From NCBI RefSeq assembly GCF_000315625.1, contig NW_005434670.1, positions 560,770-611,096 on the forward strand: a stretch of 50,327 nucleotides of DNA, given 5' to 3'. A program made the position numbers and the translations under genes. Source of the DNA: Guillardia theta CCMP2712 (Eukaryota; Cryptophyceae; Pyrenomonadales; Geminigeraceae). The notes beneath the pieces were generated by a model that searched no databases, had not been told where the DNA came from, and saw only the letters and a program-made list of their open reading frames with translations. Shown in pieces: positions 41,886 to 50,327 of the stretch; the first letter of the stretch is position 1; each line of letters begins with the position of its first letter.

Positions 41886-43997
41886 ATGATGCGGAGTTTG
41901 CCTACATTTGCCTGGTTGCTTGGCATGGCGGTGTACATGCAGACCACCGAAGGCTTCGGGTTTTCATTGCCCGGCAGGAATGGTTTGCACATGGGAAAAG
42001 GCCGATTTTCAAACGACCTAAAATGTGTCGGGAATCGAAGATGCACAAAGCGCCATGTTCTCACTCCTGTCGCTCAATCATCAGGGGCGCAGGTTCTACA
42101 AGACGAGGATTTGAAGTCAGAGGGGAAGAAAGGTGATCCAGCAGGAGGATGGTGGAAAGATAGCAGTCCACAGAGAACAGTGGAACAAGCAAAGCTCAAG
42201 TATTTGAATCAGTTTCCAAATACTTGGCAACCGGCAGAGAGTCTAACGCTAAAGCGCAAGGGAGACAAAAAGGACACGTACAAGACTGCAGGAGTTGAGT
42301 TTAAGACAGCAACTCCTGACAAAGTGTATGATGCAGCAATCGTAGGAACTGGTCCTGCGGCCATTGCCATGGCTGATGCCCTGGCTCTGGAAGGCATGAC
42401 AGTTGCTGTTGTTGGGCCGATCGCAGGAGCGTGGCCCAACAACTATGGCGTTTGGATGGACGAGTGGAGCGTGTTGGGTCTCCCCGACTCTTGCATCGAG
42501 TCGCAGTATGACACGACTAGGATCACTATCTCTAAAGGGAACAGCATCAGCATTCCCCGCCCTACGGGAAGGTGAGCGGGCCCAAGACGCGCGAGTTCTT
42601 CCTCAGGCGATGTGCGGAGAACGGTGTCGAGGTCCTGGATGAGCTGGTGACGGACATTGTGCATGGGGACACTGAGAATCCCTCCGTCTTCAAGACGGCA
42701 GGCGGTGAAACCATCCGCTGCAAGGTGCCCGTAGTGGCGGCTGGTCACTACTCGCCACTTGTCAAGTACCAGTCCCCTGGGGTGGAGTTCATGCGGATTG
42801 AAGGAGAGTACATGACGAGGGACTGGGGGAGGCTGCTGCAGGTGCCTCCCAACCAGAGGCCTGTCATCACCAACGAGTACGTCGAGTCGGGCCCCCTCTC
42901 TCAGCTGTCCTGGAAGCATAGCATCCAGTTCGACTCAGTGCGGCCCGGCCAGCATGCGTGGGGGTGGAACTGGGGGTGGAACCCTGTACTGCGTGGGCTC
43001 AAGGTTCCCAGCTTCATCCCACTCTTCGGGGACTGCGAAGCCATCGGAGGAGGAGCGCCAGGGTATCAGATTGCGTATGGAGTAACCGTCGAGTGCTCGG
43101 AGCCTCACGGCTTCCCCCTTGACGAGATGCTGTTGATGGACTTCAGCACCGACCACCTTGAAGGGGACGAGGAGCTGGAGGGAGGCATCGACGGGCACGT
43201 GCCGACCTTCCTGTACGCCTTCCCCTACGACGAGAAACGAATCTTCTTGCAGGAGACCCTCCTTGTAGCCAGGAACCATCGCGCGTTCGCCAAGTCTTTG
43301 CAGATGGAGGAGATGGTGAGGAGGGTGAACAAGCGAATCGAGAACCTCAAGCTGGAGGTCACCAAACAGTATGACGAGGAGTACTCGGTCATCCCCATGG
43401 GCGGCCCTCTGCCCGTCCTCGGCCAACCAGTGGTCGCTTACGGGGCTGCGGGTGTGATGGTACATCCAGCTAGCGGGTACATGATCAACAGGGCGATCTT
43501 GTGGGCCCCCGAGGTGGCGCGAGCTCTTGCCTCAACCCTCAAGGAGACCAACAATGCTCAGCTCGCTACGGAGGCTGCATGGGAGGCCCTGTGGCCCAAG
43601 CAAAGGCTCATCGAGCGAGACCTCTACTGCTTCGGAATGGAAGTTCTCCTTGACCTCGACGTTGCTCTCCTGAGAGACTTCTTCTCTGCCTTCTTCGCTG
43701 ACCCCAAGGAGAAGATGTGGAGACAGGTCAGCTCCTGCTGCCTCCTCAACACGTGCTAACTTTCAACTAGTTCTTAGCATGGAGCATGACTCGTCCGGGA
43801 GAGAAACCATGGAAGATGAGCATCTTCATGATTCTGCAATTCTTCAGAGGCTCTTGGCCCCTCAAAGCAAGACTTGTTCGAGAAGCCATGTTCAAGGTGA
43901 TGATACTGTTCAAGACTTGATTATCTTCTCATTCCTTTCACAGGATGGTCTTCATCTTCTCAAAAGCATTTTCGAGATGCCGTTCCCTTTCGATTAG
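41886..43997 (+). CDS. LCYB: lycopene cyclase (beta type more likely), plastid-targeted
   Basis: Cyclises the ends of lycopene to form carotenes in the plastid. The start MMRSLPTFAWLLG leads a signal peptide, then TEG-F and a basic transit region (GRNGLHMGKGRFSN). The dinucleotide-binding motif AIVGTGPAAIAMADAL is followed by WPNNYGVWMDEW, GYQIAYGV, LMDFSTDH and FLYAFPYDEKRIFLQETLL. Further on come IPMGGPLPVLGQPV and MVHPASGYMINRA, then FYGME-type CFGMEVLL and DFFSAFF, all family blocks. A third exon, 43771-43896 (FLAWSMTRPGEKPWK…), and a fourth, 43944-43997 (DGLHLLKSIFEMPFPFD, TAG), complete the hydrophobic end. The second part ends at 43726. The frame breaks at 42560-42562: IPRP and then PYGKVSGPKTREFF need one extra base in CGCCC. 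Beta versus epsilon was judged only from ETLLVAR. Confidence 0.88.
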
Positions 43998-44108
43998 GAT
44001 GTAAAGATAGCAAGTGTACAATCTCTTTATTTTCCATGAACAATTTTTCACCACTGGTAGCAACCCGTTATTTAGAGCTTTTATATGCTGTGCCAAGAAC
44101 AAAGTTTC

Positions 44109-44149
44109 GATCAGGAGCGGACTCGAACCACTCAGTTTCCAAACTGATC
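44109..44149 (-). other. compact tRNA-like element downstream of the H1-like gene
   Basis: On the minus strand, GATCAG pairs with CTGATC, enclosing a T-arm AGTGG-TTCGAGT-CCGCT of five pairs with a standard seven-base T-loop. A perfect B-box, GGTTCGAGTCC, lies at 44129-44119. Only about ten bases (TTTGGAAACTG) lie between stem and T-arm, so there is no anticodon arm. It starts eight bases after the histone-type stem-loop, as at H3. Confidence 0.55.
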
Positions 44150-44157
44150 AAATTGGT

Positions 44158-44172
44158 GGTGTTAATAACACC
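44158..44172 (-). promoter_or_regulatory. histone-type 3' stem-loop of the H1-like gene
   Basis: On the minus strand, GGTGTT-ATT-AACACC then ACCA: six pairs with a three-base loop, 59 bases after the stop. The stem is identical to that of H3, and the ACCA after it is what follows the classical histone stem-loop. Confidence 0.65.
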
Positions 44173-44231
44173 AGTTCGAGCTCCTTGTGTCAAGTAACGT
44201 AGGGGCCACGAAGCAATCGCACTGGCTGAAT

Positions 44232-44573
44232 TTACTTTTTCGTCGCCTTGGTGGTGGCAGTCTTCTTCGCAGCAGTCGCCTTCTTAGCAGGGGACTTCTT
44301 GGGCTTGGCAGCTGCCTTGGTCGCCTTGGGGGCCTTCTCGGCCTTGGGCTTGGTGACCTTGGGGGCCTTCTCAGCCTTGGGCTTAGTAGCCTTAGGGGCC
44401 TTAGTGGCAGTCTTCTTGGCGGGAGACTTCTTGGGGGCAGCGGTCTTCTTGGGGGCAGCAGCCTTCTTAGCGGGGCTCTTCTTGGGCTTGGTGGCCGCAG
44501 TCTTCTTGACAGCAGTAGCCTTCTTCGCGGGACTCTTGGCCTTGGGGGCTGCTGCTGCTTTCTTGGGCGGCAT
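44232..44573 (-). CDS. H1-like lysine-rich histone without a globular domain
   Basis: Intronless, 113 residues, starting MPPKKAAAAPKAKSPAKK and ending KKTATTKATKK. The composition is almost only Lys, Ala, Pro, Thr and Ser, with repeated KSPAKK (four copies) and KPKAEKAPK units, the DNA-binding and CDK-site pattern of H1 tails. No winged-helix domain is present, as in H1-like proteins of kinetoplastids and some other protists. Internal repeats at about residues 57-80 suggest unit duplication. It is convergent with lycopene cyclase (235 bases between stops). The stem-loop downstream supports a histone class. Confidence 0.85.
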   Translation of the reverse strand: MPPKKAAAAPKAKSPAKKATAVKKTAATKPKKSPAKKAAAPKKTAAPKKSPAKKTATKAPKATKPKAEKAPKVTKPKAEKAPKATKAAAKPKKSPAKKATAAKKTATTKATKK

Positions 44574-46021
44574 CTCCTACATGTGAGGTTAGTCATGAGT
44601 CTTTGGAATGTAATTTCAGAGAGTTTGATGTGAAACATGAAGTCAAACAAATAACATGCGATCGGACAAGAAAAATGCAGCAGTATCGGGGCAAAAATCC
44701 AGTTACCCTTCCAATTGCAAATAAACAGTCTATCAATGAACACAGCAAGGGCATAGAGGCAAGGAACAGACAGCAAGTGAGCATAGCGAGACAGAGGAGA
44801 AGGTCACTGCGGCATGAGCCCGGACATGGGAAGGTTACCGTGGCAGGCGTGGTAAGGATTCGGAGAAGGGCGGGAGGCAAGTAAAAGGAGGGGAAGGGGA
44901 GGGGGCAGGGGGAGGGGTCGTGGAGTGCCTGAGTACTCTAATATAGGGGGGTAGGGTTCAACAGAGATCCTGTGTTTGAGGTTTGATCGACTGCGGGGCT
45001 GTGTTCTTCATGGCCTACCCTTCCATTTCTTGTACCGGTACTTGGACTCTTAAAAGTAGCTCTAAATAGGGGTATAATCGAGATCCTTGTGCAAGTCCAG
45101 GGGTGTCCATCAGTGGGGGTGGAGAGTTTTTTTCCCACGGGGGCAGGAAAGAATGGATGGTGAGGAATGTGAAACGGGGTGGGTGGGGGAGCCGTAGACC
45201 GGTGTCTAGGTATGGACTTTGCAGGGTACTACAACAGAGGGGCCCGGATGGTTGACAGGGGTGGGTACTCAACTGAGGCAGGCCGTTTCCTGTTCGAATT
45301 TTCAAACGATTCGAATTTTTTTTTCCTCGCCCGGGGCCGCAGGACCTCTGAGGCAGGCCTGAAAGGAAATAGGGAGCGACGGGCTGCGCCGTGGCTTCAC
45401 ATAACCGTTTGGCGGATAATTGTAACTGACAGGTACCAGAATTAGCCTCCATGGCGTGCTCCGTCTGTCGGGCGATAAAGGATGGGATGAATGGCGTGGG
45501 GAGGCAGTGGTGAGCAAGAGCAGGGAGCACCCCGGCCAATAGAGCAACCTTGAGGTAGTGTCCGGAGGAGGAGTTCAAAGGCTGAAGAAAGAGGGAAGGA
45601 GGCAGCTGGAAGGTTAGCTCGGTCTCTGGATTTGAGCAGGGGAAGGAGCAGGCGCGTTCAATCGGTCAAGCTGGGCATGTTCTGATCGTTGAAAGGATAG
45701 CAGCAAGGTAAGGATATTACCAAAGAAGTGGACGTGGTGGGTGTGTTTTTCTCGGTGATGACAAATGCGTTTCAGGGAAGAAAAAATCAAAGCATGGAGC
45801 ATTCGGATTCTTCAGCGACTCCATCATGTCGTTCGTCGAGGGATACCTCCAACGCTCAGCAGCTTCGGCATGGTAGGAGGACCTGGGTCGTTGCGACGTC
45901 GCTTGCGTTCAGCGTCTGTGCAGGTCTATCACTTGAATGCGCTTGAAGCGTAATGATGTGCTAACCTGCACGTTTCATAGTTTGTTGGGTTTGGAGCGAT
46001 CGAGGCGGGAGTAACAGAGGA
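44574..46021. other. intergenic, with G-rich block and possible upstream exons
   Basis: From about 44885 to 45290 the plus strand carries GGGGAGGGG, GGGGTAGGG and GGGGTGGG words, as in the other skewed blocks. Around 45300-45325 is TTCGAATTTTCAAACGATTCG. Between 45778 and 45881 a segment after TTTCAG reads MEHSDSSATPSCRSSRDTSN and ends at a GTAGG donor. It could be a first exon of the next gene. Confidence 0.35.
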
Positions 46022-47531
46022 ATGTCCTTGTTGCTCTCGACAAAAAATGTCGATAAGGCTATTAGAGAGCTTCAGAACAAGATCAACCAAGAGAAGCTTC
46101 AGAACCATGAGCTGTTCAAAGATATCGTTCAGCAAAGCGAGCAGCCCTATCAAACAAAGCATCCGCGTTCGCGGAATGAAGTCCGAAGCCCTGCTGCAAG
46201 AACACAGGGACCTGCTACCTCTCTACCTGGTATCCGTCATGCCAGCGAGCAAAAGCAAGCGGCTCTTGAGCGGATCCAGCGAATGTCGACTAGAGCCCAG
46301 TTACCCGCAGTTGGTACAAAAGATCGTTCTCCGGCCAGATCAAGTTTGAGTGCCGCTGGAAGTGGTTTTGGAAGTGGGCACATAGATGCCTGGCCAGTCC
46401 AAAGGGACACTTCGATCCAGTGGCCGAAATCAGGATCTGCTCTCTCGACGACTCCATTCCGCCTCCAGTATCCTCCTGCAGCCAGCTCAACGACTGCGAC
46501 GTCGCTTACTCAGTCTCAAGCACAGCAAGCCGAAGTAGCTTTTAGATGATGCCATGTTTCAGCTCTAATTCGTATCGCCAGGCTTCTGCCATCGCCAGGC
46601 ATCAGGCGCAGGGGCAGCCTGAGATCTCCTGGCAGGTGGCTGACTCCTCAAGGCCGATACAGTGGAGTAGCAAGGGACCAAATGGCAGGATCGCTTGGCC
46701 CGGCAGCCATCAGCTCAAGGTGGCGCGTCGATGTGATGGATGAGGAGGCTGTTGTTGACCTCAAAATTCAGGCAATCGAGAGGGAAATAAGAGGGATCAA
46801 GTCTCTGATCTTGAAGAAGATCAGCTCCGGAAATCAAGTGCGTGAAACGTTTGCATTTTTCAACATTGCCATACTCATACTTTATGCGTTGCAGCCGGTA
46901 ATCCAGTCTGTCAAGCCGACGATCACGTCAGAGAAGCCCACGATCACGTCAGAACGGCCGACCATCACGTCGGAGAAGCCGACCATCACATCGGAGAAGC
47001 CTGATTTGCAGCAAGGGCTTCAGGCCGCAAGCGACCTTGCGGTTTTGAACTCTAAGGTCGCCTTGTCTTGTCGCATGCAATGAAAGTTGCTGAATGACTC
47101 TCTTACAGCTCCAGCCTGATGGGAACATCGGCAGGTCAATCAAACTATCATGTTAGGTGGGGTTGTTGTTTGACGTCTCATTCCACAAAAGCGTTTCCAA
47201 CGCAACTGGAATTCTTTGGCCTCAACAAGGTAGAGCAAGGTTCGCCTTGAATGCAGCCCTTGACCTCGTCTGCTCAAACCTGCAGCTGAATCCATCTCTT
47301 GGCCTGCACCGAACGAGTCCACGACAGGTCTAGGAAGAGGATGTGATTTCGAATTCAGCTGATGCTCGTCTCCGTTAGAGCCACCTCCCGCCTTCAAGGA
47401 TTTGCACAAGTACGAGCAAGATGATCTGCAGTCCTGGCCTGAAATTCAGAGCTCAAACCATGTACGTGTTGTCGCCTTTCATGTCATAAGTTGATGACAA
47501 CCCGATCAGATCCGTTGGCCTCAGCAGGTCG

Positions 47532-47582
<51 letters not shown>

Positions 47583-48267
47583 GACAGGAGAAAGTGGTCG
47601 AAGGTCCGGCTCAAAGTGATCTAGCGAACTCGCTTCTCACCTCTCATTGTCATGTGCAGGCAACGCGGCAGCCGTCGTTGGGTCCGGCAAGTCACGTACG
47701 TTTCTCCCTCTCTCGTTCACCAGCCTCATCTACCCTGCAGGCGAGTACACCTGGCCTGGGACCGTAACTTCCGAGCCCGAGGTCAAGGTGCAACCGCTCA
47801 AGGCAGGGAAGAGGCAAGTCGTGTGCTGCTGCTGCGTCCTGAGATGTTGCCCCTCCATGACTCGTGGCATCCCTTCAGAGACGTCAAGTTCGCTTCCTCG
47901 GGGCCCTCCACCACGTCGCGGGCAAGGCAGCCAACAGCCGCCGCTAGCAAGCAGCCCAAGAGCATCTGGGAGGCTGTGCATGTGAGTGAGCGGGAGAGGG
48001 AGCGAGCGAGGGACCGAGGGATGGAGATGACAGGTAGCGCAGGTGCAGTCCGTTGCTTTCTTCCTCAGCTTTGGGTTCGCATGCTTCGCCATCGGCATCT
48101 TCACAGGAGCTCGCTGGTGCCTGCCGTCGCAGTCGGAGGAGGCGACGGTCTTGTCAGCACCTCACTCTCTGCTGCCTCTGATGCGCAACGAGCAGGACCT
48201 GCTGCACCCTCCTGCCGAGAGGCAGAACGTCTTGGAGAATGCCATTGGGAATGGTAGAGTACCCTAA
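46022..48267 (+). CDS. membrane protein with short repeats and poly-Q, uncharacterised
   Basis: Exon series supported by splice sites. 46022 to about 46545 starts MSLLLSTKNVDKAIRELQNK and is coiled-coil-like, then Ser/Pro-rich. About 46558-46720 follows, then 46749-46840 (DLKIQAIEREIRGIKSLILK) and 46892-47040 with four PTITSEK-type units. About 47400-47459 (KYEQDDLQSWPEIQSS) and 47507-47650 with the poly-Q run come next, then short exons to about 47983 (SWHPFRDVKFASSG). The last, 48036-48267 (TAA), holds one membrane helix SVAFFLSFGFACFAIGIFTG and NEQDLLHPPAERQNVLENAI. Not every phase was closed, so the model is a draft. The true start may be an exon upstream of 46022. Confidence 0.5.
47530..47580 (+). 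repeat. (CAG)n coding poly-glutamine
   Basis: About 17 CAG/GCA units following IRWPQQVGQ in the preceding frame; in-frame they encode Gln. Confidence 0.8.
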
Positions 48268-48926
48268 TCCCTCCTTCCCCCTTCCCTCTCCCGCCCTCTC
48301 CCATCCCACCTCTTCTTACCTCCACCATCTTCCTCCCATTCACCTCTCTCCACTTTCTCCTCTTTTCTTTGAATTGCTGTCCCTCCCCCGTCTCCATCCT
48401 TCTCGTCCCCGTGTCGTTGACTGTTCTTGTCCCTGAGCTCATTCCGTCTTCTTTCAGGAGGAACGCCTCTTTCCTCCTCGCGGAGACCAGAGAGTCTTCG
48501 CAGGTCGTATGTGTGAGCGCTCATAAACTCGTTTCCATCTCCGTCGCGTCCTGCCGCCTCACTCGTCTCCCACCCAAGCTTCCCTCTGACATATGATTCA
48601 TCTATACTCGTTTCCCCACCAGTCCCTCCTCCTCTCCTCCTGCCCTCCCTCCTGCCCTCCGGGGAAGCTGAAGTTGGCGATGCATCCGAAGCATGTGCTG
48701 AGAGAGAAGGGAGCTGGAGAGAAGAGGGCAGGAGAGAGGGGGGAGGGAAGGAGGGCAGGAGGGAGGGCAGGAGCACCCCCCCCCGCCTTCCCGGCATCGG
48801 GATTCCTGTTTTCAGAATCCTGACAAAAAAATCAGCCAAGTAGCAGTGCTAAGGGCTATGCTGGGAGCGGGGGAACGGGAGGAGGGTAGAGGAGGAGAGG
48901 CATGAACAGCGCCCTTCGTGCTCCTG
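48268..48926. other. intergenic, pyrimidine-rich then purine-rich
   Basis: CTCCC tracts (48270-48440) are followed by GGGAGGGAGG tracts (48700-48780). No exon is supported. This is the promoter region of the secreted-protein gene. Confidence 0.4.
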
Positions 48927-50256
48927 ATGTCCCTCTTCCTCCTCCTCTCCCTCCTCTCCCTCCTCTCCCTTGCTACCTCGCTGGGTAGCCCACCGTGCGA
49001 TCGGATCATCGCAGGGCTGGAGGGACAGGACGCGGTGGCATGGGTGCGACGGTGCACGTCCCTTGAGCAGGGAGTTGTGAACTTCCTCGTGCAGGAGGGA
49101 GTGTCAGGACAGGAGCTCTGGGAGATGTCACCATGGTAGCGCATGCCCCTTGCTCTCCTCTCCCCTCACCTCCTCTCCTCCTGTCTCACTTGCAGTGCCA
49201 GGGAACTTGAGGACATGATGAGCCTTGCCCCTCCTGCAACAGAGAGGCTCTACCAGGAGCTGCATGGCGGGGCCGACGGCATTCCCAGCACCAGGAGCTT
49301 CTTCCTGGAGGACATCGGGGAGGTTGCCTTGCGCATCCTCGAGCCACAGCAAGGGAAGGTGTACGTCAAGTCGGAGGAGGACAACGACAGGGGAGGGATA
49401 GTGTCGGAGGAGGGGAAGCTGATTGTTGTCTTCGAGCTTGTGTGCGCGAGCAAGGTTCCCTTCAGCATGCGGTTCAACGCGCAGTGGCAGGCGAACGAGC
49501 ACTTCCACGAGCTCTCCGTGTCCAGCTCCTGCTCCAGCAACGAGCATCAGAAGTACAACTACCTGGCGATGCCCAACGCCTGGTCGCTGCTGCGCAAGGG
49601 GCAGAACACGTTCGGGCTGTGGCTTGAGCTGGAGGGAAGCGAAAAGTTCATGGAGGAGGTCGTTGACTTCTACGTCTTCTCTTGCCCGCAGCAGAGACGA
49701 GGATGCAAAGAGCATGCCTTCCTGAAGGGGACAGTAGGAGGCCGGATAGGAGGAGGAGGAGGAGGAGGAGGAAGAGGAGGAAGAGGAGGAGGAGAATCAG
49801 CATCAGTCGTGGTGAATGAAGCAGGGGAAGAGGAAGGGGAAACAGTCTCGGGGAGCATGGGGAGCAGACTGGCGGGCGTGTGGGACGGCAGAGTTTGCGA
49901 GCTGATCTCCTCCTTCAGCGGGGGGGCGATTGAATTTCAGCTCACGGTCATCGAGAGGTTTGTCTTCTTCTTCCTCCTTCTCTTCTTCCTCCTTCCCTTC
50001 TTCCCCCTCCTCCCCCTCCTCCCCCTCCCCCTCCCCCTCCCCCTCCTCCTCCCCTCTCCTCCTCCGCGTCTTCCTCCTCTTCCTCTTCCCCTCCCGCCCC
50101 CCCGCGGCCCCGCCAGCTCCCTCCTTCTCGTGTAGGCTGACAGGGATAACGCACTTACCATCAGGTATCAGTTCGGCTGCTCCTACCAAGTTCGTTTCCT
50201 CCTCCCCGACTCCAGCGGGAACCACCAGGACCGCTGGAGATCTCCTGGCCGAGTCG
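48927..50256 (+). CDS. secreted or lumenal protein, uncharacterised, 3' partial
   Basis: Exons 48927-49135, 49196-49957 and 50165-50256 have consistent phases and run on past the last GTAAGAG donor. The start MSLFLLLSLLSLLSLATSLG is a clear signal peptide, without Phe after it, so plastid import is less likely. The next 60 residues (DAVAWVRRCTSLEQGVVNFL, then GQELWEMSPCARELEDMMSL) have the spacing of a SAM-like helical bundle, a weak suggestion. Then come FELVCASKVPFSMRFNAQW and ELSVSSSCSSNEHQKYNYL, likely a beta-rich domain, and a Gly-rich GGA-repeat linker (about 49740-49800). The last exon reads YQFGCSYQVRFLLPDSSGN. No family recognised. Confidence 0.6.
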
Positions 50257-50327
50257 GTAAGAGTTGACGCCCTGCCCCTATCACCTGCTCCCTCTACACC
50301 TGTCCTACCAGTCCCCTCCCGCGTTCT
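50257..50327. other. intron of the last gene, cut by the window end
   Basis: Begins with a GTAAGAG donor; no acceptor before the window ends. Confidence 0.6.

Noticed and set aside
42575-42640. Splice donor AAG-GTGAGC in lycopene cyclase
   Set aside because: The bases after it encode conserved cyclase residues, so a one-base assembly error explains the break better.
44101-44190. A tRNA-Pro(TGG) gene on the minus strand
   Set aside because: The TTTGGAA loop and B-box look tempting and GGAGC/GCTCC lie about 70 bases apart. But the T-arm is not directly next to that stem, there is no proper D-arm or A-box, and the anticodon stem has only four pairs. The compact fold described above fits better.
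47530-47580. A CRISPR-like or regulatory repeat
   Set aside because: It is a plain CAG microsatellite inside an exon. No spaced direct repeats of CRISPR type occur anywhere in the window.

Overview
This window is eukaryotic nuclear DNA, most likely from a cryptophyte alga such as Guillardia theta. Genes are intron-dense, with short GT-AG introns of about 30 to 150 bases. They mix ordinary eukaryotic functions (eL43, histone H3, an H1-like protein, NUP205, CWC15, BLOC1S2) with plastid-targeted proteins. Three proteins begin with a signal peptide followed at once by Gly-Phe (…TDG-F, …CLG-F, …TEG-F). This is the bipartite leader expected for a red-lineage secondary plastid, and the Phe after the cleavage site is what is known for cryptophytes. 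The species name is inference; no search was run.

Layout. 1-2.3 kb: a possible exon fragment, then a four-exon ribosomal protein eL43 gene. 2.4-10.9 kb (minus): a NUP205/NUP192-family scaffold nucleoporin. 12.3-13.6 kb: an 11-exon nuclear gene for plastid SmpB, the tmRNA partner of trans-translation. 13.8-18.6 kb: a compact block with BLOC1S2 (minus), a DUF1445/YcsI-type D-glutamate-cyclase-like enzyme (plus), an acidic protein (minus) and a 499-residue membrane protein (plus), arranged as alternating divergent and convergent pairs. 18.7-19.2 kb: histone H3 (minus). 19.25-20.19 kb: a large inverted repeat running into a 100-N gap. 20.3-24.9 kb: a long, acidic, many-exon gene (minus). 24.9-26.8 kb: a GC-rich island, then a strand-skewed C-rich/G-rich block. 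27-28.3 kb: a PH-domain protein. 30.5-31.7 kb (minus): a plastid-targeted protein of unknown function, all six exons resolved. 33.0-34.1 kb: CWC15. 35.2-36.1 kb: an aquaporin. 37.7-41.3 kb (minus): a reverse-transcriptase element that appears to have inserted into a GC-rich island. 41.9-44.0 kb: lycopene cyclase. 44.2-44.6 kb (minus): H1-like histone. 46-48.3 kb: a membrane protein with short repeats and poly-Q. 48.9-50.3 kb: a secreted protein cut by the window edge.

The most unusual signal lies downstream of the two histone genes. Each 3' region carries a histone-type stem-loop with the same stem (GGTGTT…AACACC). Eight to ten bases further on is a compact tRNA-like fold: a T-arm with a perfect pol III B-box (GGTTCGANTCC) closed by an acceptor-like stem, with no anticodon arm. 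No other perfect B-box was noticed by eye in the window. An acceptor stem plus T-arm is the minimal RNase P substrate, so cleavage at its 5' edge would leave a histone mRNA ending just past its stem-loop. That processing route is a hypothesis.

The assembly seems to contain single-base errors: clear reading-frame breaks at homopolymers occur in NUP205 and in lycopene cyclase.
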